Assembly: GCA_963745915.1 (NCBI GenBank)
Contig: CAVUZA010000002.1
Location: 2,046,001-2,110,000, forward strand
DNA from: VRUE01 sp963745915
GTDB lineage: Bacteria; Actinomycetota; Thermoleophilia; Solirubrobacterales; 70-9
Reading direction: 5' to 3'
Length of the DNA stretch: 64,000 bases
Under the pieces are notes generated by a model that did not search any database, was not told the DNA's origin, and worked only from the letters and a program-made list of their open reading frames with translations. A program made the position numbers and the translations under genes. Positions 51,726 to 63,747 of this stretch are shown piece after piece (the first letter of the stretch is position 1; every line of letters begins with the position of its first letter).

Positions 51726-53194
51726 GGGATCCTCGCGGTCACCGTGGTGCCGCCGCCCGGCGGGCTGTGCAGGCGCAGCTCACCGTCGAGCGCCGCGACC
51801 CGGTCCTCGAGCCCGCGCAATCCGGTGCCCGCGGCCGGGTCGGCGCCGCCGACCCCGTCGTCGCTGACCTCGACCTCGACCGCGCCGTCGCTGCGCGCGA
51901 CCCGCACCGTGGCGCCGCCGGCGGCGGCGTAGCGGGCGACGTTGGTCAGCGCCTCGGCGACGACGAAGTAGCCGGCCGACTCGACCGCCGTCGGCAGCCG
52001 CTCGTGCGGCGTCTCGAGGATCTCGACCGGCAGCGGCGCCCGTTCGGCGAGGCCGCTGAGCGCGGCGTCGAGGCCGCGGTCGCTGAGCACCGCGGGGTGG
52101 ATGCCGCGGGCCAGCTCGCGCAGCTCCCTGGTCGCCTCGCCGAGCTCGGCCATCGCCTCGTCGAGCAGCTCGCTTGCCGCCGCCGGCTCGGACCCGATCT
52201 TGCCGCGCACCAGGCGCAGGCTCATGGTCAGCGCCACCAGCCGCTGCTGGGCGCCGTCGTGGAGGTCGCGCTCGACCCGGCGCCGTTCTTCGTAGCCGGC
52301 CTCGACGATCCGCGCCCGCGAGGCGCGCAGCTCCTCGACCTTGGCCTGCAGCTCGGCGTTGAGCTGCTGGTTCTCGGCGGTGAGCTGGGTGCGGATCTCC
52401 TCCTCGCGCCCGATCCGCGAGCGCAGCAGGCCGAGCAGGAAGGCGAAGGGCAGGCAGGCGAAGACGGTCACCGTGGCGATGAAGGCGCTGCCTTCGACCG
52501 CGTTCGAGGCCCCGGCGGCGCCGGCGAGCAGCATCACGATCAGCAGCGCGAAGGCGAGCCCGCCGGTGGCCAGGACCGGGGTCAGCGCCCGCCGCCGCTC
52601 GGCCGAGCTCTCGCGCCAGCGCCGGTAGAGGAGCCAGACCACGGCGACGATGACGATCACCGAGACCAGCGCCTGGACGCCGTTGATCGCGTCGCCGACC
52701 GACTGGTGGCCTTCGATCAGCAGCGGGTTGTCCGGGCAGCCGTCGCAGCCCTCCTGCTGGGGATTGACGAAGAAGCCCCAGGCGAGCTGGACCACGGTGG
52801 TGATCAGGTAGGTGGTCGTGACCAGCGCCTTCTGTAGGCGGGTTTCCAGCTTGCCGGAGGGGAAGGTGACCAGGAGGTGGATCAGGAAGGCGAAGGGCAG
52901 CGCCGAGCTCAGCACCCCGACCGCGAAGACGACCTCGTTGTTGGCGGAGCTGAGCGCCTCGAGGAACCAGGTGAAGCCGACCGCGGTCATCAGCGGGCCG
53001 ACCTTGCTGCGCGGCCGCCGGTCCCAGGCGTAGAGCCCGGTGCCGACGAAGCCCCAGGCCGAGATCAGGACCAGGGCGACGACCACGCCCCGCGGGCTCT
53101 GGTGGTCGCTGGTCATGACCAGCGCCGCGGTGCCGATGCCGAGCACGAAGGCGAGCGCCCCGAGGCCGACCAGGGCCCGGCGCAACCCGCTCAT
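51716..53194 (-). CDS. Membrane sensor histidine kinase (HisKA_3 type)
   Basis: 492 residues. About seven or eight membrane helices in residues 1-260, a coiled coil (about 265-300, QLTAENQQLNAELQAKVEELRA), the phosphoacceptor His in RRRVERDLHDGAQQRLVALT, and an ATPase end with EVSDDGVGGADPAAGTGLRGLEDRVA. NarX/DesK-like two-component sensors phosphorylate LuxR-type regulators. It overlaps both neighbouring regulator genes, so one operon. Confidence 0.93.
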   Translation of the reverse strand: MSGLRRALVGLGALAFVLGIGTAALVMTSDHQSPRGVVVALVLISAWGFVGTGLYAWDRRPRSKVGPLMTAVGFTWFLEALSSANNEVVFAVGVLSSALPFAFLIHLLVTFPSGKLETRLQKALVTTTYLITTVVQLAWGFFVNPQQEGCDGCPDNPLLIEGHQSVGDAINGVQALVSVIVIVAVVWLLYRRWRESSAERRRALTPVLATGGLAFALLIVMLLAGAAGASNAVEGSAFIATVTVFACLPFAFLLGLLRSRIGREEEIRTQLTAENQQLNAELQAKVEELRASRARIVEAGYEERRRVERDLHDGAQQRLVALTMSLRLVRGKIGSEPAAASELLDEAMAELGEATRELRELARGIHPAVLSDRGLDAALSGLAERAPLPVEILETPHERLPTAVESAGYFVVAEALTNVARYAAAGGATVRVARSDGAVEVEVSDDGVGGADPAAGTGLRGLEDRVAALDGELRLHSPPGGGTTVTARIPCA

Positions 53195-53544
53195 CGGATC
53201 AGCGCCGCCAGCGCCGCGCCGCTCAGCTCGCCCTTGGTGACGAAGCCCTGCACCGGGCTGGCGGCGATCTCCGCGCCGAAGTCGGAGCGCTCGCGGGTCG
53301 AGGTGAGGACGATCGCCGGCCCGCCGCTGCGCGCCCGCAGCCGCTCGGCGACCTCGAAGCCGTCGATGTCGGGCAGCTGCACGTCGAGCAGGACCAGGTC
53401 GGGGCCGAGCTCGCGGGCGGCCTCGATCGCGCCGGCCCCGTCCTCGGCCTCGCCGACGACCGCGTAGCCGTCGGCCTCGAGCATCCGCCGCGCGCTGAGC
53501 CGGAAGCTGGGGTGGTCGTCGACGATCAGGACCGAGGTGGGCAT
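53191..53544 (-). CDS. Receiver-only response regulator
   Basis: 117 residues consisting of a receiver domain only: VLIVDDHPSFRLSARRMLEADG, the phosphorylation Asp in LVLLDVQLPDIDGFEV, and Thr/Lys at IVLTSTRE and FVTKGEL. There is no DNA-binding output, so it may tune the kinase or compete for phosphate. The ATG at 53544 has GGAG about 10 bases upstream. First gene of a regulator-kinase-regulator operon. Confidence 0.9.
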   Translation of the reverse strand: MPTSVLIVDDHPSFRLSARRMLEADGYAVVGEAEDGAGAIEAARELGPDLVLLDVQLPDIDGFEVAERLRARSGGPAIVLTSTRERSDFGAEIAASPVQGFVTKGELSGAALAALIR

Positions 53545-53688
53545 GCCCCGATTCTCCTGCATGCGGGCGGTTCCAGGGGTACGGCTAACCCCACCATCGC
53601 GGCGGGCGCCCCGCACCCCGAGACGCCAGCCAGCCCCATGGGAGCGAAGCCGCCGCGCCGCCAGGCTGAGACCAGTCAAATCGCTCAC

Positions 53689-53726
53689 TTCGCCTTTTCG
53701 GTCGCAATCGCACCCCAAAAGGCGAA
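53689..53726 (+). promoter_or_regulatory. Hairpin in the leader of the MMPL transporter gene
   Basis: TTCGCCTTTT (53689-53698) and AAAAGGCGAA (53717-53726) pair around an 18-base loop just before the ribosome site AGGAA of the transporter. It could be an operator or a leader structure controlling the pump. This is one of the few genes here with a clear leader. Confidence 0.45.
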
Positions 53727-53744
53727 CTCACCGAAAGGAACCCC

Positions 53745-55937
53745 ATGCAACGCAAGCAGAACATCGCCGCCCGCGCCGCTCGCTGGAGCACCGCGCATCG
53801 CAAGATCGCGATCTTCGGCTGGCTCGCCTTCGTCGTCGTCTCCGTGATGATCGGCGGCGCCGTCGGGATGAAGGAACTGAGCAACTCAGAAGCGACCCCC
53901 GGCGAGGCCGGGCGGGCGGAAGTCGCCGTCGAGCGCTCGCACCTGGAACCGAACGCCGAGGAGGTGCTGATCCAGAGCAAGGAGCTGAAGACCGACGACC
54001 CCGCCTTCCGGGCGGCGATCGCCGACACCGCCGCGAGGCTGCGGGCGCTGCCCTCGGTCGCCGAGCTCGGCTCTCCGGTCAGTGGCGGCGGTCGCGTCTC
54101 CGCCGACGGGCACTCGGCCCTGATCGAGTTCCAGATCCCCGGCGAGGTGGAGGCGGCCGAAGCCAAGGTCGACCGGATCCTCGCCACCACCGCCGCGGCG
54201 CAGCGCGCCCATCCCGAGCTGCGGATCGAGCAGTTCGGCGGGGTCAGCGCCAACGAGGCGCTGGAAGCGGTCTTCAGCGAAGACCTGAAGAAGGCCGAGA
54301 CGACCTCGCTGCCGATCACCCTGATCGTCCTCCTGCTCGCCTTCGGGGCGCTGGTGGCCGCCTTCGTGCCGCTGCTGATCGCCTTCTCGGCGGTGCTGGC
54401 GACGGTCGGGCTGCTGGCTCTGCCCAGCCAGCTGGTGCCGATGGACCCCAACGTCTCCTCGGTCGTCGTCCTCGTCGGCCTCGCCGTCGGCGTCGACTAC
54501 TCGCTGTTCTACCTGCGCCGCGAGCGCGAGGAGCGGCGGGCGGGGCGCAGCGCCGAGGCCTCTCTGGCGGCCGCGGCGGCCACCTCGGGCCGGGCGGTGC
54601 TGGTCTCCGGCGCCACCGTGATCGCCTCGATGGCCGGGATGCTGCTCAGCGGCGACCCGACCTTCACCTCGTTCGCGGTCGGGACGATGACCGTCGTCGC
54701 GGTGGCGATGTTCGCCTCGCTGACCGTGCTGCCGGCGGTGCTCTCCAAGCTCGGCGACAGGGTCGAGAAGGGCCGGATCCCCTTCCTGCGGCGGCTGCGC
54801 GAGCGGCGCGGCGGCAGGTCGGCGTGGGGCGCGATCGTCGGCGGCGTGATGCGCCGGCCGCTCGTCTCCCTCGTCGCCTCGACCGGGCTGCTCGTCGCCC
54901 TGGCGATCCCGGCCTTCGGGATGAACCTGGTGGTCAGCAGCTCCGACGACCTGCCGCGGGAGATCCCGGTCGTGCAGACCTTCGACCGCGTCAGCGACGC
55001 CTTCCCCGGACAGGCGGCCAGTTCGCGGGTCGTGGTCGAGGCCGACGACGTGACGGCGGCCCCGGTCGCCGCCGCGGTCGCCGACCTGCGCCGGCGGGCC
55101 GAGGGCAGCCCGCGGGTGGTCAGCGGCCCGGTGACGGTGGAACGGAGCGCCGACCGCAGCGTCGTCGCGATCGACCTGCCGACGGTCGGCAGGGGCAGCG
55201 ACGCGGCCGCCACCGCGGCGCTGGAGACGATCCGCGAGCGGATCGTCCCGGCGGCGTTCGCCGGCGTCCCCGACGCCGAGGTCAACGTCACCGGCGAGGC
55301 GGCGCAGTCGAAGGACTTCGGCGATCTGGTGCGCCAGCGCCTGCCGCTGGTCTTCGCCTTCGTCCTCAGCCTCGCCTTCCTGCTGCTGCTGGTCACCTTC
55401 CGCTCGATCGTCGTGCCGGTCAAGGCGATCGTGCTCAACCTGCTCTCGGTGGGCGCCGCCTACGGGGTGCTGGTGCTGGTGTTCCAGAACGGGCTGGGCG
55501 AGTCGCTGCTCGGCTTCCACTCCAACGGAGGGGTCAGCTCCTGGCTGCCGCTCTTCCTCTTCGTGATCCTCTTCGGGCTCTCGATGGACTACCACGTCCT
55601 GATCCTCAGCCGCGTCCGCGAGGGCGTCGACCGGGGCCTGAGCAGCGACGAGGCGGTCCGCGAGGGGATCGCGGCGACGGCGGGGACGGTGACGAGCGCG
55701 GCGGTGGTCATGGTCGCGGTCTTCTCGATCTTCGCCACGCTCAGCATCGTCGACATGAAGGAGATGGGCGTCGGCCTCGCCGTTGCGGTCCTGATCGACG
55801 CGACGATCGTGCGGGCGATCCTGCTGCCGGCGGCGATGAAGCTGCTCGGCGAGCGCAACTGGTACCTGCCCAACGCGCTCGGCTGGCTGCGCCGGGAGCG
55901 GGCGGTCGAGCCGGAGGTCGAGCCGGCCCGCGCCTAA
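53745..55937 (+). CDS. MMPL/RND-superfamily transporter
   Basis: 730 residues with two repeats, each a large extracytoplasmic domain plus helices. The first transmembrane block has LVGLAVGVDYSLFYLRREREER and the second LFGLSMDYHVLILSRVREG, the Asp-Tyr pairs typical of the proton relay. Such pumps export lipids or drugs in actinobacteria. The ATG has AGGAA 6-8 bases upstream. Divergent from the two-component operon, which is a natural candidate regulator (inference). Confidence 0.92.
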   Translation: MQRKQNIAARAARWSTAHRKIAIFGWLAFVVVSVMIGGAVGMKELSNSEATPGEAGRAEVAVERSHLEPNAEEVLIQSKELKTDDPAFRAAIADTAARLRALPSVAELGSPVSGGGRVSADGHSALIEFQIPGEVEAAEAKVDRILATTAAAQRAHPELRIEQFGGVSANEALEAVFSEDLKKAETTSLPITLIVLLLAFGALVAAFVPLLIAFSAVLATVGLLALPSQLVPMDPNVSSVVVLVGLAVGVDYSLFYLRREREERRAGRSAEASLAAAAATSGRAVLVSGATVIASMAGMLLSGDPTFTSFAVGTMTVVAVAMFASLTVLPAVLSKLGDRVEKGRIPFLRRLRERRGGRSAWGAIVGGVMRRPLVSLVASTGLLVALAIPAFGMNLVVSSSDDLPREIPVVQTFDRVSDAFPGQAASSRVVVEADDVTAAPVAAAVADLRRRAEGSPRVVSGPVTVERSADRSVVAIDLPTVGRGSDAAATAALETIRERIVPAAFAGVPDAEVNVTGEAAQSKDFGDLVRQRLPLVFAFVLSLAFLLLLVTFRSIVVPVKAIVLNLLSVGAAYGVLVLVFQNGLGESLLGFHSNGGVSSWLPLFLFVILFGLSMDYHVLILSRVREGVDRGLSSDEAVREGIAATAGTVTSAAVVMVAVFSIFATLSIVDMKEMGVGLAVAVLIDATIVRAILLPAAMKLLGERNWYLPNALGWLRRERAVEPEVEPARA

Positions 55938-55954
55938 CGCCCGACCATGCGATG

Positions 55955-55992
55955 CGGAGGGGCGCCGCGGTTTCGGCCGCGGCGCCCCTCCG
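55955..55992. terminator. GC-rich terminator between convergent genes
   Basis: Perfect 16-bp stem (55955-55970, 55977-55992), loop TTTCGG. GGCGCCCCTCCG is repeated just after, at about 55999-56010. Between the MMPL and SnoaL stops, so likely bidirectional. Confidence 0.7.
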
Positions 55993-56011
55993 TCGTTCGG
56001 CGCCCCTCCGT

Positions 56012-56389
56012 TTAGGCCAGGACCTTGGCGGCCTTGGCGCTGTCGGCGAAGAACTCGCCGCGCACGATCTTGCCGTCGGCGAGCTTGATCAGGTGGGCGA
56101 ACGGCGACTCGAAGTCGCCACCGTCATTGCCCGCCTTCTGGGTGCCGCGCACGACGACCCACTCGCCGGCGTCGATGAACTCCTCCGGCTCGACGCTGAA
56201 GGACGTCCAGTAGTTGGGGATCTGGGCGAAGTCGGCGACGATCTCATCGCGACCGCGGGTTTCGCCGCCGAGCGGCAGCTCGTCCGAGGTGAGCCAGGTG
56301 GCGTCCTCGGCCATCATCCCCTTCAGCGCTTCGAGGTCGCCGCGCCCGAATGCGTCGTAGGCGGACCGGGCTGTGTCGAGGTTGGACAT
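56012..56389 (-). CDS. SnoaL-like NTF2-fold protein
   Basis: 125 residues: ARSAYDAFGRGDLEALKGMMAEDATWL, GRDEIVADFAQI and FAHLIKLADGKIVRGEFFADSA, a standard SnoaL/ketosteroid-isomerase-like cone fold. Usually a small-molecule binding or isomerase protein; the substrate is unknown. The ATG has a strong ribosome site (GAGGAGG). Divergent from the thioredoxin-TPR gene. Confidence 0.87.
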   Translation of the reverse strand: MSNLDTARSAYDAFGRGDLEALKGMMAEDATWLTSDELPLGGETRGRDEIVADFAQIPNYWTSFSVEPEEFIDAGEWVVVRGTQKAGNDGGDFESPFAHLIKLADGKIVRGEFFADSAKAAKVLA

Positions 56390-56501
56390 GCTTCCTCCTC
56401 TGTGGCTGGACCCTGCCCGGAGTTCAAGCTACTCCGCGTCCCGCCAGCGCGCAAGGCGCCTTAACCATTCGCGCCCGCGGTCGCCTCAATATCCTCTCGG
56501 C

Positions 56502-57239
56502 GTGGCGATCGACGTCGGCGAGGCGAGCTTCGAGACCGAGGTGGTGGAGCGCTCGCGCAGCGTGCCCGTGGTGGTCGACTTCTGGGCCGATTGGTGCGGC
56601 CCCTGCCGGACGCTGACCCCGGCGCTCGAGGCGGCCGAGGCGGCGCGCCAGGGCAAGGTCGTGCTGGCCAAGGTCGATGTCGACGCCAACCAGGCGCTGG
56701 CGGCGCGCTTCGGCGTGCAGGGCATCCCGGCGGTGAAGGCGTTCCGCGACGCCGCCGTGGTCGACGAGTTCGTCGGCGCCGTGCCCAGGGACAAGGTCGA
56801 AGCGCTCTTCGACGGACTGGTCCCGTCGCGGGCCGACGAGCTGCTGGCCGCCGGCGACGAGCTCTCCCTGCGCGAGGCGGCGGAACTGGAGCCGCGCCGC
56901 GCCGACATCGCCGTCGCCCTCGCCCGGGCGCGGCTCGAGCGCGGGGCCGAGGAGGAGGCGCTGGCGGCGGTCGAGGCCCATGAGGCCGACTTCGCCGCCG
57001 CGGGCATCGCCGCCCGCGTCGCCCTGCAGCGGGCAGGCGTCGCCGCCGAGGCCTTCGCCGCCCTCGACCGCGGCCAGCGCGAGGCCGCCCTCGACGCCCT
57101 GCTCGCCGCGGTCCCCGGCGCCGACGAGGACACCCGCGAGCAGCTGCGCCGTGCCACGATCGGCATCCTCAGCGAGCTCCCGCCCGGCAACGAGACCGCG
57201 ATCTCATACCGCCGCCGCCTCGCCACCGCCCTGCACTGA
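56502..57239 (+). CDS. Thioredoxin-TPR protein, CnoX/YbbN-like
   Basis: 245 residues. The thioredoxin domain (1-110) has the active site FWADWCGPCRTLTPAL and the cis-Pro loop GIPAVKAF, then a helical TPR-like region rich in Ala/Glu (about 125-245). This layout is that of CnoX/YbbN, chaperone-thioredoxin holdases that pass clients to GroEL or DnaK. Both active Cys are present. The GTG at 56502 is 6 bases after TATCCT (56490-56495). Confidence 0.88.
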   Translation: MAIDVGEASFETEVVERSRSVPVVVDFWADWCGPCRTLTPALEAAEAARQGKVVLAKVDVDANQALAARFGVQGIPAVKAFRDAAVVDEFVGAVPRDKVEALFDGLVPSRADELLAAGDELSLREAAELEPRRADIAVALARARLERGAEEEALAAVEAHEADFAAAGIAARVALQRAGVAAEAFAALDRGQREAALDALLAAVPGADEDTREQLRRATIGILSELPPGNETAISYRRRLATALH

Positions 57240-57241
57240 CC

Positions 57242-57290
57242 GCTGACTTCCTGGTTTGGGGGCATATTCGTCCCAAACCAGGAAGTCAGC
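57242..57290. terminator. Bidirectional hairpin after the thioredoxin gene
   Basis: Perfect 19-bp stem (57242-57260, 57272-57290), loop GGCATATTCGT. It lies between convergent genes; the stop codon of the minus-strand AbiEi-like gene is inside its right arm. Confidence 0.68.
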
Positions 57291-58226
57291 CTTGGGCGGC
57301 GGCGGCGGGGAGGCCCAACTGGCCGCGGCGTTGGGCGAGGAGGCGGCGGAGGCGGTTGGCCACCGCGGCCGGTTCGCGGTCCAAGCGCGGCCCGGTGACG
57401 CGGACGATCTCGATGCCGGCGAGCTTGAGGTCCTCGTCGCGGATGCGGTCCTCCTCGAAGGCGGTCGGGCCGCCGTGGTACTCGTATGTGTCGAGCTCGA
57501 CCGCGAAGCGCTCGGTCGGCCAGTAGGCATCGAGCTCGCAGCCGGCGATGAAGAAGTTCATCGACGGCCGCGGCAGATCGTGTTCCTCGACGAGAGCGCG
57601 GAAGCGACGCTCGAGGCCCGACCGGGTGAAGGCGGCGGGGCGATGGATCTCCAGCGCCTCGCGCAGCCGGGCGACCCCGCGGAAGCCGCGGCTGCGCGAG
57701 ATCAGCTCGTCGAGCTCGATCAGGTCGAGTAGGCCGAGTCGACGCGCGTTGTCGAGCGCGGGGCCGAGGAAGCGGAAATCGACGGCTGCGAAGTCGAGGA
57801 AGGTCCGGGGGACGGCGGTGACCGGGATGCCCTCGTGCCTCGTTCGGTCGGCCGGCGTCAGGGCCGCGGCGTTGTGGACCCGGATCAGCGTGCGGGTGTC
57901 TCGCGGGCTGGCGGCGGTCACTTCGACTGGCGCCGCAAAGCGCCTCGTCATCCCCCAGAGCCAGGCTGCCGAGCGGTGGCTCAGCAGTGCTCCGCTGCCG
58001 CTGCTCAGCACCGCGGCGAGGGACCGCCCGTGGCGGGAGATCGCCGGGTGGCCGACGGCGTACACGCCGCGGTGGACGGGGTGGAGCCGGCCCGTCCGCA
58101 CCATCTCCTTGATCGTCTGGCGGGGATAGCCAAGCGATCCAGCTGCCCCAGCGAGACAACCCCGTGCTGCCTCGCCGCCAGCTCCGCCAGCCGCCGGTGA
58201 CTTCGTCTTTCGGAATGCATATACAT
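57286..58226 (-). pseudogene. AbiEi/DUF559-type protein, frameshifted
   Basis: The N-terminal winged-helix part (LAARQHGVVSLGQLDRL) reads in the frame starting at ATG 58226 (or 58220). From about 58134 the typical continuation (YPRQTIKEMVRTGRLHPVHRGVYAVGH) is in the next frame and runs to the stop in a DUF559 nuclease-like end (DAYWPTERFAVELDTYEYHGG). One missing base breaks it; with it the protein would have 313 residues. Related proteins pair an AbiEi antitoxin-like N-terminus with a Vsr/DUF559 fold. Broken gene or sequence error. Divergent from uvrA. Confidence 0.75.
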
Positions 58227-58261
58227 ACCTAAGGGAGAAGTCGACCGGAACTCTCCCCCGG

Positions 58262-58274
58262 GAACATGTGTTCG
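58262..58274 (+). promoter_or_regulatory. LexA-type SOS box before uvrA
   Basis: GAACATGTGTTCG matches the actinobacterial SOS box (GAAC-N4-GTTC). It lies 6 bases upstream of the uvrA -10 TAGACT (58281-58286), where LexA would block polymerase. It also faces the divergent AbiEi-like gene. Confidence 0.75.
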
Positions 58275-58280
58275 TCTGGG

Positions 58281-58286
58281 TAGACT
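58281..58286 (+). promoter_or_regulatory. -10 hexamer TAGACT before uvrA
   Basis: 8 bases before the GTG at 58295, implying a leaderless uvrA mRNA under the adjacent SOS box. Confidence 0.5.
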
Positions 58287-58294
58287 CGGCGTCA

Positions 58295-61147
<2,853 letters not shown>

Positions 61148-62082
61148 GTCGCCGAGCTCGGCGACCTCCATCTTCGGCGGGTTGCCGTCGACGAAGAGGT
61201 GCTTGTGCATCTCCTTGGCCAGGTGGTCCATGAAGCGGTCGCCGAAGCGGACGCCGAGCCCGCCGCCGATCACCACCGCCTCGACGTCGAGCAGGTTGCA
61301 GGCCGAGGCGATCCCGGTGCCGAGGTAGCGCACCGCGCGGCGCAGCAGGCTCTCGGTCAGCGCGTCGCCCTCGCGCAGCGCGTGCTCCCAGACCGAGCTG
61401 GTCAGCCGGTCCTTGCCGCGCTTGTGCATGATCTCGAAGAGGTCCGTCTCGACCCCTTCCTCGTGCTCGCGGCGGGCCTTGGCCTCCATCGCCGCCCGCC
61501 CGGCGTAGGCCTCGAGGCAGCCGCGCCGCCCGCAGGGGCAGCGGGCGCCGTTGCGCTTGACTACCGTGTGGCCGATCTCGCCGGCGGCGCCGCGGCCGAG
61601 CCAGGGCTCGCCGCCGAGCACGATGCCGCCGCCGACCCCGGTGCCCCACCAGACGCCGAGCAGCGAGTCGTGGCCGCGCCCAGCGCCCAGCGCGTACTCG
61701 CCTTCGACCGCGACCTGGACGTCGTTGCCGATCCGCACCTCGGTGCCGAGCGCGCCGGCCAGCGCCTCGCCGAGCGCGAAGCTGCCCTCCCAGCCCGGCA
61801 GGTTGCGGGCGCCGGAGACGACCCCGGTCCTGCCGTCGGCGTCGCCGGGCGAGCCGACGCCGACCCCGGCCAGCTCGCCGGGCGCGACCCCGGCCGCCGA
61901 GGCCGCTTCGCGCAGCGCATCCTCCATCGCCCGCGCCACGTCGGCCGGGCCGCCCGCGGTCGGGGTCGGCTGCCGCGCCTCGCCGCGCAGCGTGCCGTCG
62001 GTCTCGACCACCACGGTCTGGATCTTGGTGCCGCCGAGGTCGATGCCGCCACGCAGATCCGCCACGCGCCGCAGTCTACGCC

Positions 62083-62131
62083 GCCGATGGGCCTAAAAGG
62101 GGAGATATAGGCCACTTTTAGGCCCGTCGGC
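62083..62131. repeat. Hairpin between the ROK kinase and acyltransferase genes
   Basis: Arms 62083-62098 and 62116-62131 pair at 15 of 16 positions. It shares the GGGCCTAAA arm word with 46202-46254, and its loop word ATAGGCCAC with the trpG-trpD hairpin. It lies upstream of two divergent genes, so it is not a normal terminator site. Confidence 0.65.
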
Positions 62132-62150
62132 TGGGGGTTAGGGTTGGGGG

Positions 62151-62729
62151 GTGGGGCAGAGGGGCTGGCGAACCTGGTGGGCGAAGCGGCGCTGGTACGA
62201 GCGCAACCGGCGCGCGGCGCGACGCTGGCGGCTGGCCCGCCACGCGGCCCGGGGCGGCTTCTTCGTCCGCCAGCCGGTCGAGGGCGAGGTGCTCGAGGCG
62301 CTCGACGAGGGCCGGCTGAGGATCGGCGAGGGGACGCTGCTCGAGCCCGGCTGCTGGCTGACCCTGGCCCCCGGGGCGGAGATCGAGATCGGCGCCGACT
62401 GCTTCCTCAACCGCAACACGATGCTCGCCGCCCTGGAGCGGATCGAGATCGGCGACCACACGATGCTCGCCAACGGCTGCTTCGTCGGCGACTCGGCCCA
62501 CCGCTTCGACGACCCCGAGACGCCGATCACCCAGCAGGGCTTCACCTCCAAGGGCCCGGTGCGGATCGGCGCCAACTGCTGGCTCGGCGTCAACGTCGTC
62601 GTCACCAGCGGCGTGACGATCGGCGAGCGCTGCGTGGTCGGCGCCAACTCGGTCGTCACCCGCGACCTGCCCCCGGGCACCATCGCCGCCGGCTCCCCGG
62701 CCGCCGTGATTCGCCGCGCGACGGATTGA
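62151..62729 (+). CDS. Hexapeptide-repeat (LbH) acyltransferase
   Basis: 192 residues. A basic Trp/Arg-rich N-terminus (WRTWWAKRRWYERNRRAARR) may bind membrane or lipid. A left-handed beta-helix with hexapeptide turns follows (IEIGADCFLNRNTML, IEIGDHTMLANGCFVGD, VRIGANCWLGVNVVVTSGVTIGERCVVGANSVVT) and the closing AAGSPAAVIRR typical of xenobiotic/sugar O-acyltransferases. The substrate is unknown. GTG start after TAGGGT. Confidence 0.88.
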   Translation: MGQRGWRTWWAKRRWYERNRRAARRWRLARHAARGGFFVRQPVEGEVLEALDEGRLRIGEGTLLEPGCWLTLAPGAEIEIGADCFLNRNTMLAALERIEIGDHTMLANGCFVGDSAHRFDDPETPITQQGFTSKGPVRIGANCWLGVNVVVTSGVTIGERCVVGANSVVTRDLPPGTIAAGSPAAVIRRATD

Positions 62730-62796
62730 GCGCACCCCAGTGTGTTCGATCCGTCGCGCGGCGAGATCGGTTGCACGAAAGGCGCACGGGAGTGCC

Positions 62797-62802
62797 TATA
62801 CT
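62797..62802 (+). promoter_or_regulatory. -10 hexamer TATACT of the panC-panD operon
   Basis: TATACT with a TTGCAC 20 bases upstream (62771-62776), a slightly long spacer. The predicted start near 62809 leaves a ~30-base leader with GAAGGG 10 bases before the ATG at 62839. Confidence 0.5.
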
Positions 62803-62838
62803 TCGTCACACGGCCGTGACCCGAAGGGCATGGACCCA

Positions 62839-63747
62839 ATGACTCTCGGACTCGTCGACCCACCGCACTCACAAGGCGACGTGAAGCTGCTCCGCGCCAA
62901 GGAGGAGCTTCGCCGTGCGCTTGCCCCGGCCCGGCGCGAGGGGGCGGCGATCGGGCTGGTGCCGACGATGGGCTACCTGCACGAGGGGCACCTCTCGCTG
63001 CTGCGCGCCGCCCGCGAGGAGTGCGACCTGGTGGTGATGAGCCTCTTCGTCAACCCGACCCAGTTCGGCCCCGGCGAGGACCTCGACCGCTACCCGCGCG
63101 ACGAGGAGCGCGACCTGCGCCTGGCGGCCGAGGCCGGCGCCGACCTGGTCTACGCGCCGCCGGTGGCGGAGGTCTACCCGCAGGGCTTCGCCACCGCGGT
63201 CGAGGTCGACGGCAACCTGACCTCGGTCCTCGACGGCGACCCGGCGCGCCGCGGCCCCGGCCACTTCCGCGCCGTCACCACCGTCGTCGCCAAGCTCTTC
63301 AACACGGTCGGCCCCGACGTCGCCTACTTCGGCCAGAAGGACGCCCAGCAGGCGGCGGCGATCCGCCGCATGGTCCGCGACCTCGACTTCCCGCTGCGGG
63401 TCGAGGTGCTGCCCACCGTGCGCGAGCCCGACGGCCTGGCGATGAGCTCGCGCAACGCCTACCTCGACCCCGAGGACCGCCGCCGGGCGACGGCGCTCTC
63501 GCGCGCCCTGCGCAGCGCCGAGCGGCGCGCCCCGGCCGAGGGCCTGCCCGCCGCGCTCGAGGCCGCCCGCGCCGAGCTGGAGGCGGCCGGGATCGAGCCC
63601 GAGTACCTGGAGGCGCGCGACGCCGAAGACCTGACTCCCGTGAGCGAGCCGGCCGGCCGGCCGGTGCTGATCGCGGTCGCAGCCCAGGTGGGCCGCGCCC
63701 GCCTGATCGACAACGTCCTGATCCAACCCAGAAAGGCGAACACCTGA
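62839..63747 (+). CDS. panC: Pantothenate synthetase
   Basis: Joins pantoate and beta-alanine using ATP. 302 residues with IGLVPTMGYLHEGHLSLL (HIGH-like), VVMSLFVNPTQFGPGEDLDRYPR, GHFRAVTTVVAKLFN, AYFGQKDAQQ and GLAMSSRNAYLDPEDR. The ATG at 62839 is favoured by GAAGGG 10 bases upstream; ATG 62830 and GTG 62881 are alternatives. The stop overlaps the panD start (TGATG), so the two pathway genes are coupled. Confidence 0.94.
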   Translation: MTLGLVDPPHSQGDVKLLRAKEELRRALAPARREGAAIGLVPTMGYLHEGHLSLLRAAREECDLVVMSLFVNPTQFGPGEDLDRYPRDEERDLRLAAEAGADLVYAPPVAEVYPQGFATAVEVDGNLTSVLDGDPARRGPGHFRAVTTVVAKLFNTVGPDVAYFGQKDAQQAAAIRRMVRDLDFPLRVEVLPTVREPDGLAMSSRNAYLDPEDRRRATALSRALRSAERRAPAEGLPAALEAARAELEAAGIEPEYLEARDAEDLTPVSEPAGRPVLIAVAAQVGRARLIDNVLIQPRKANT

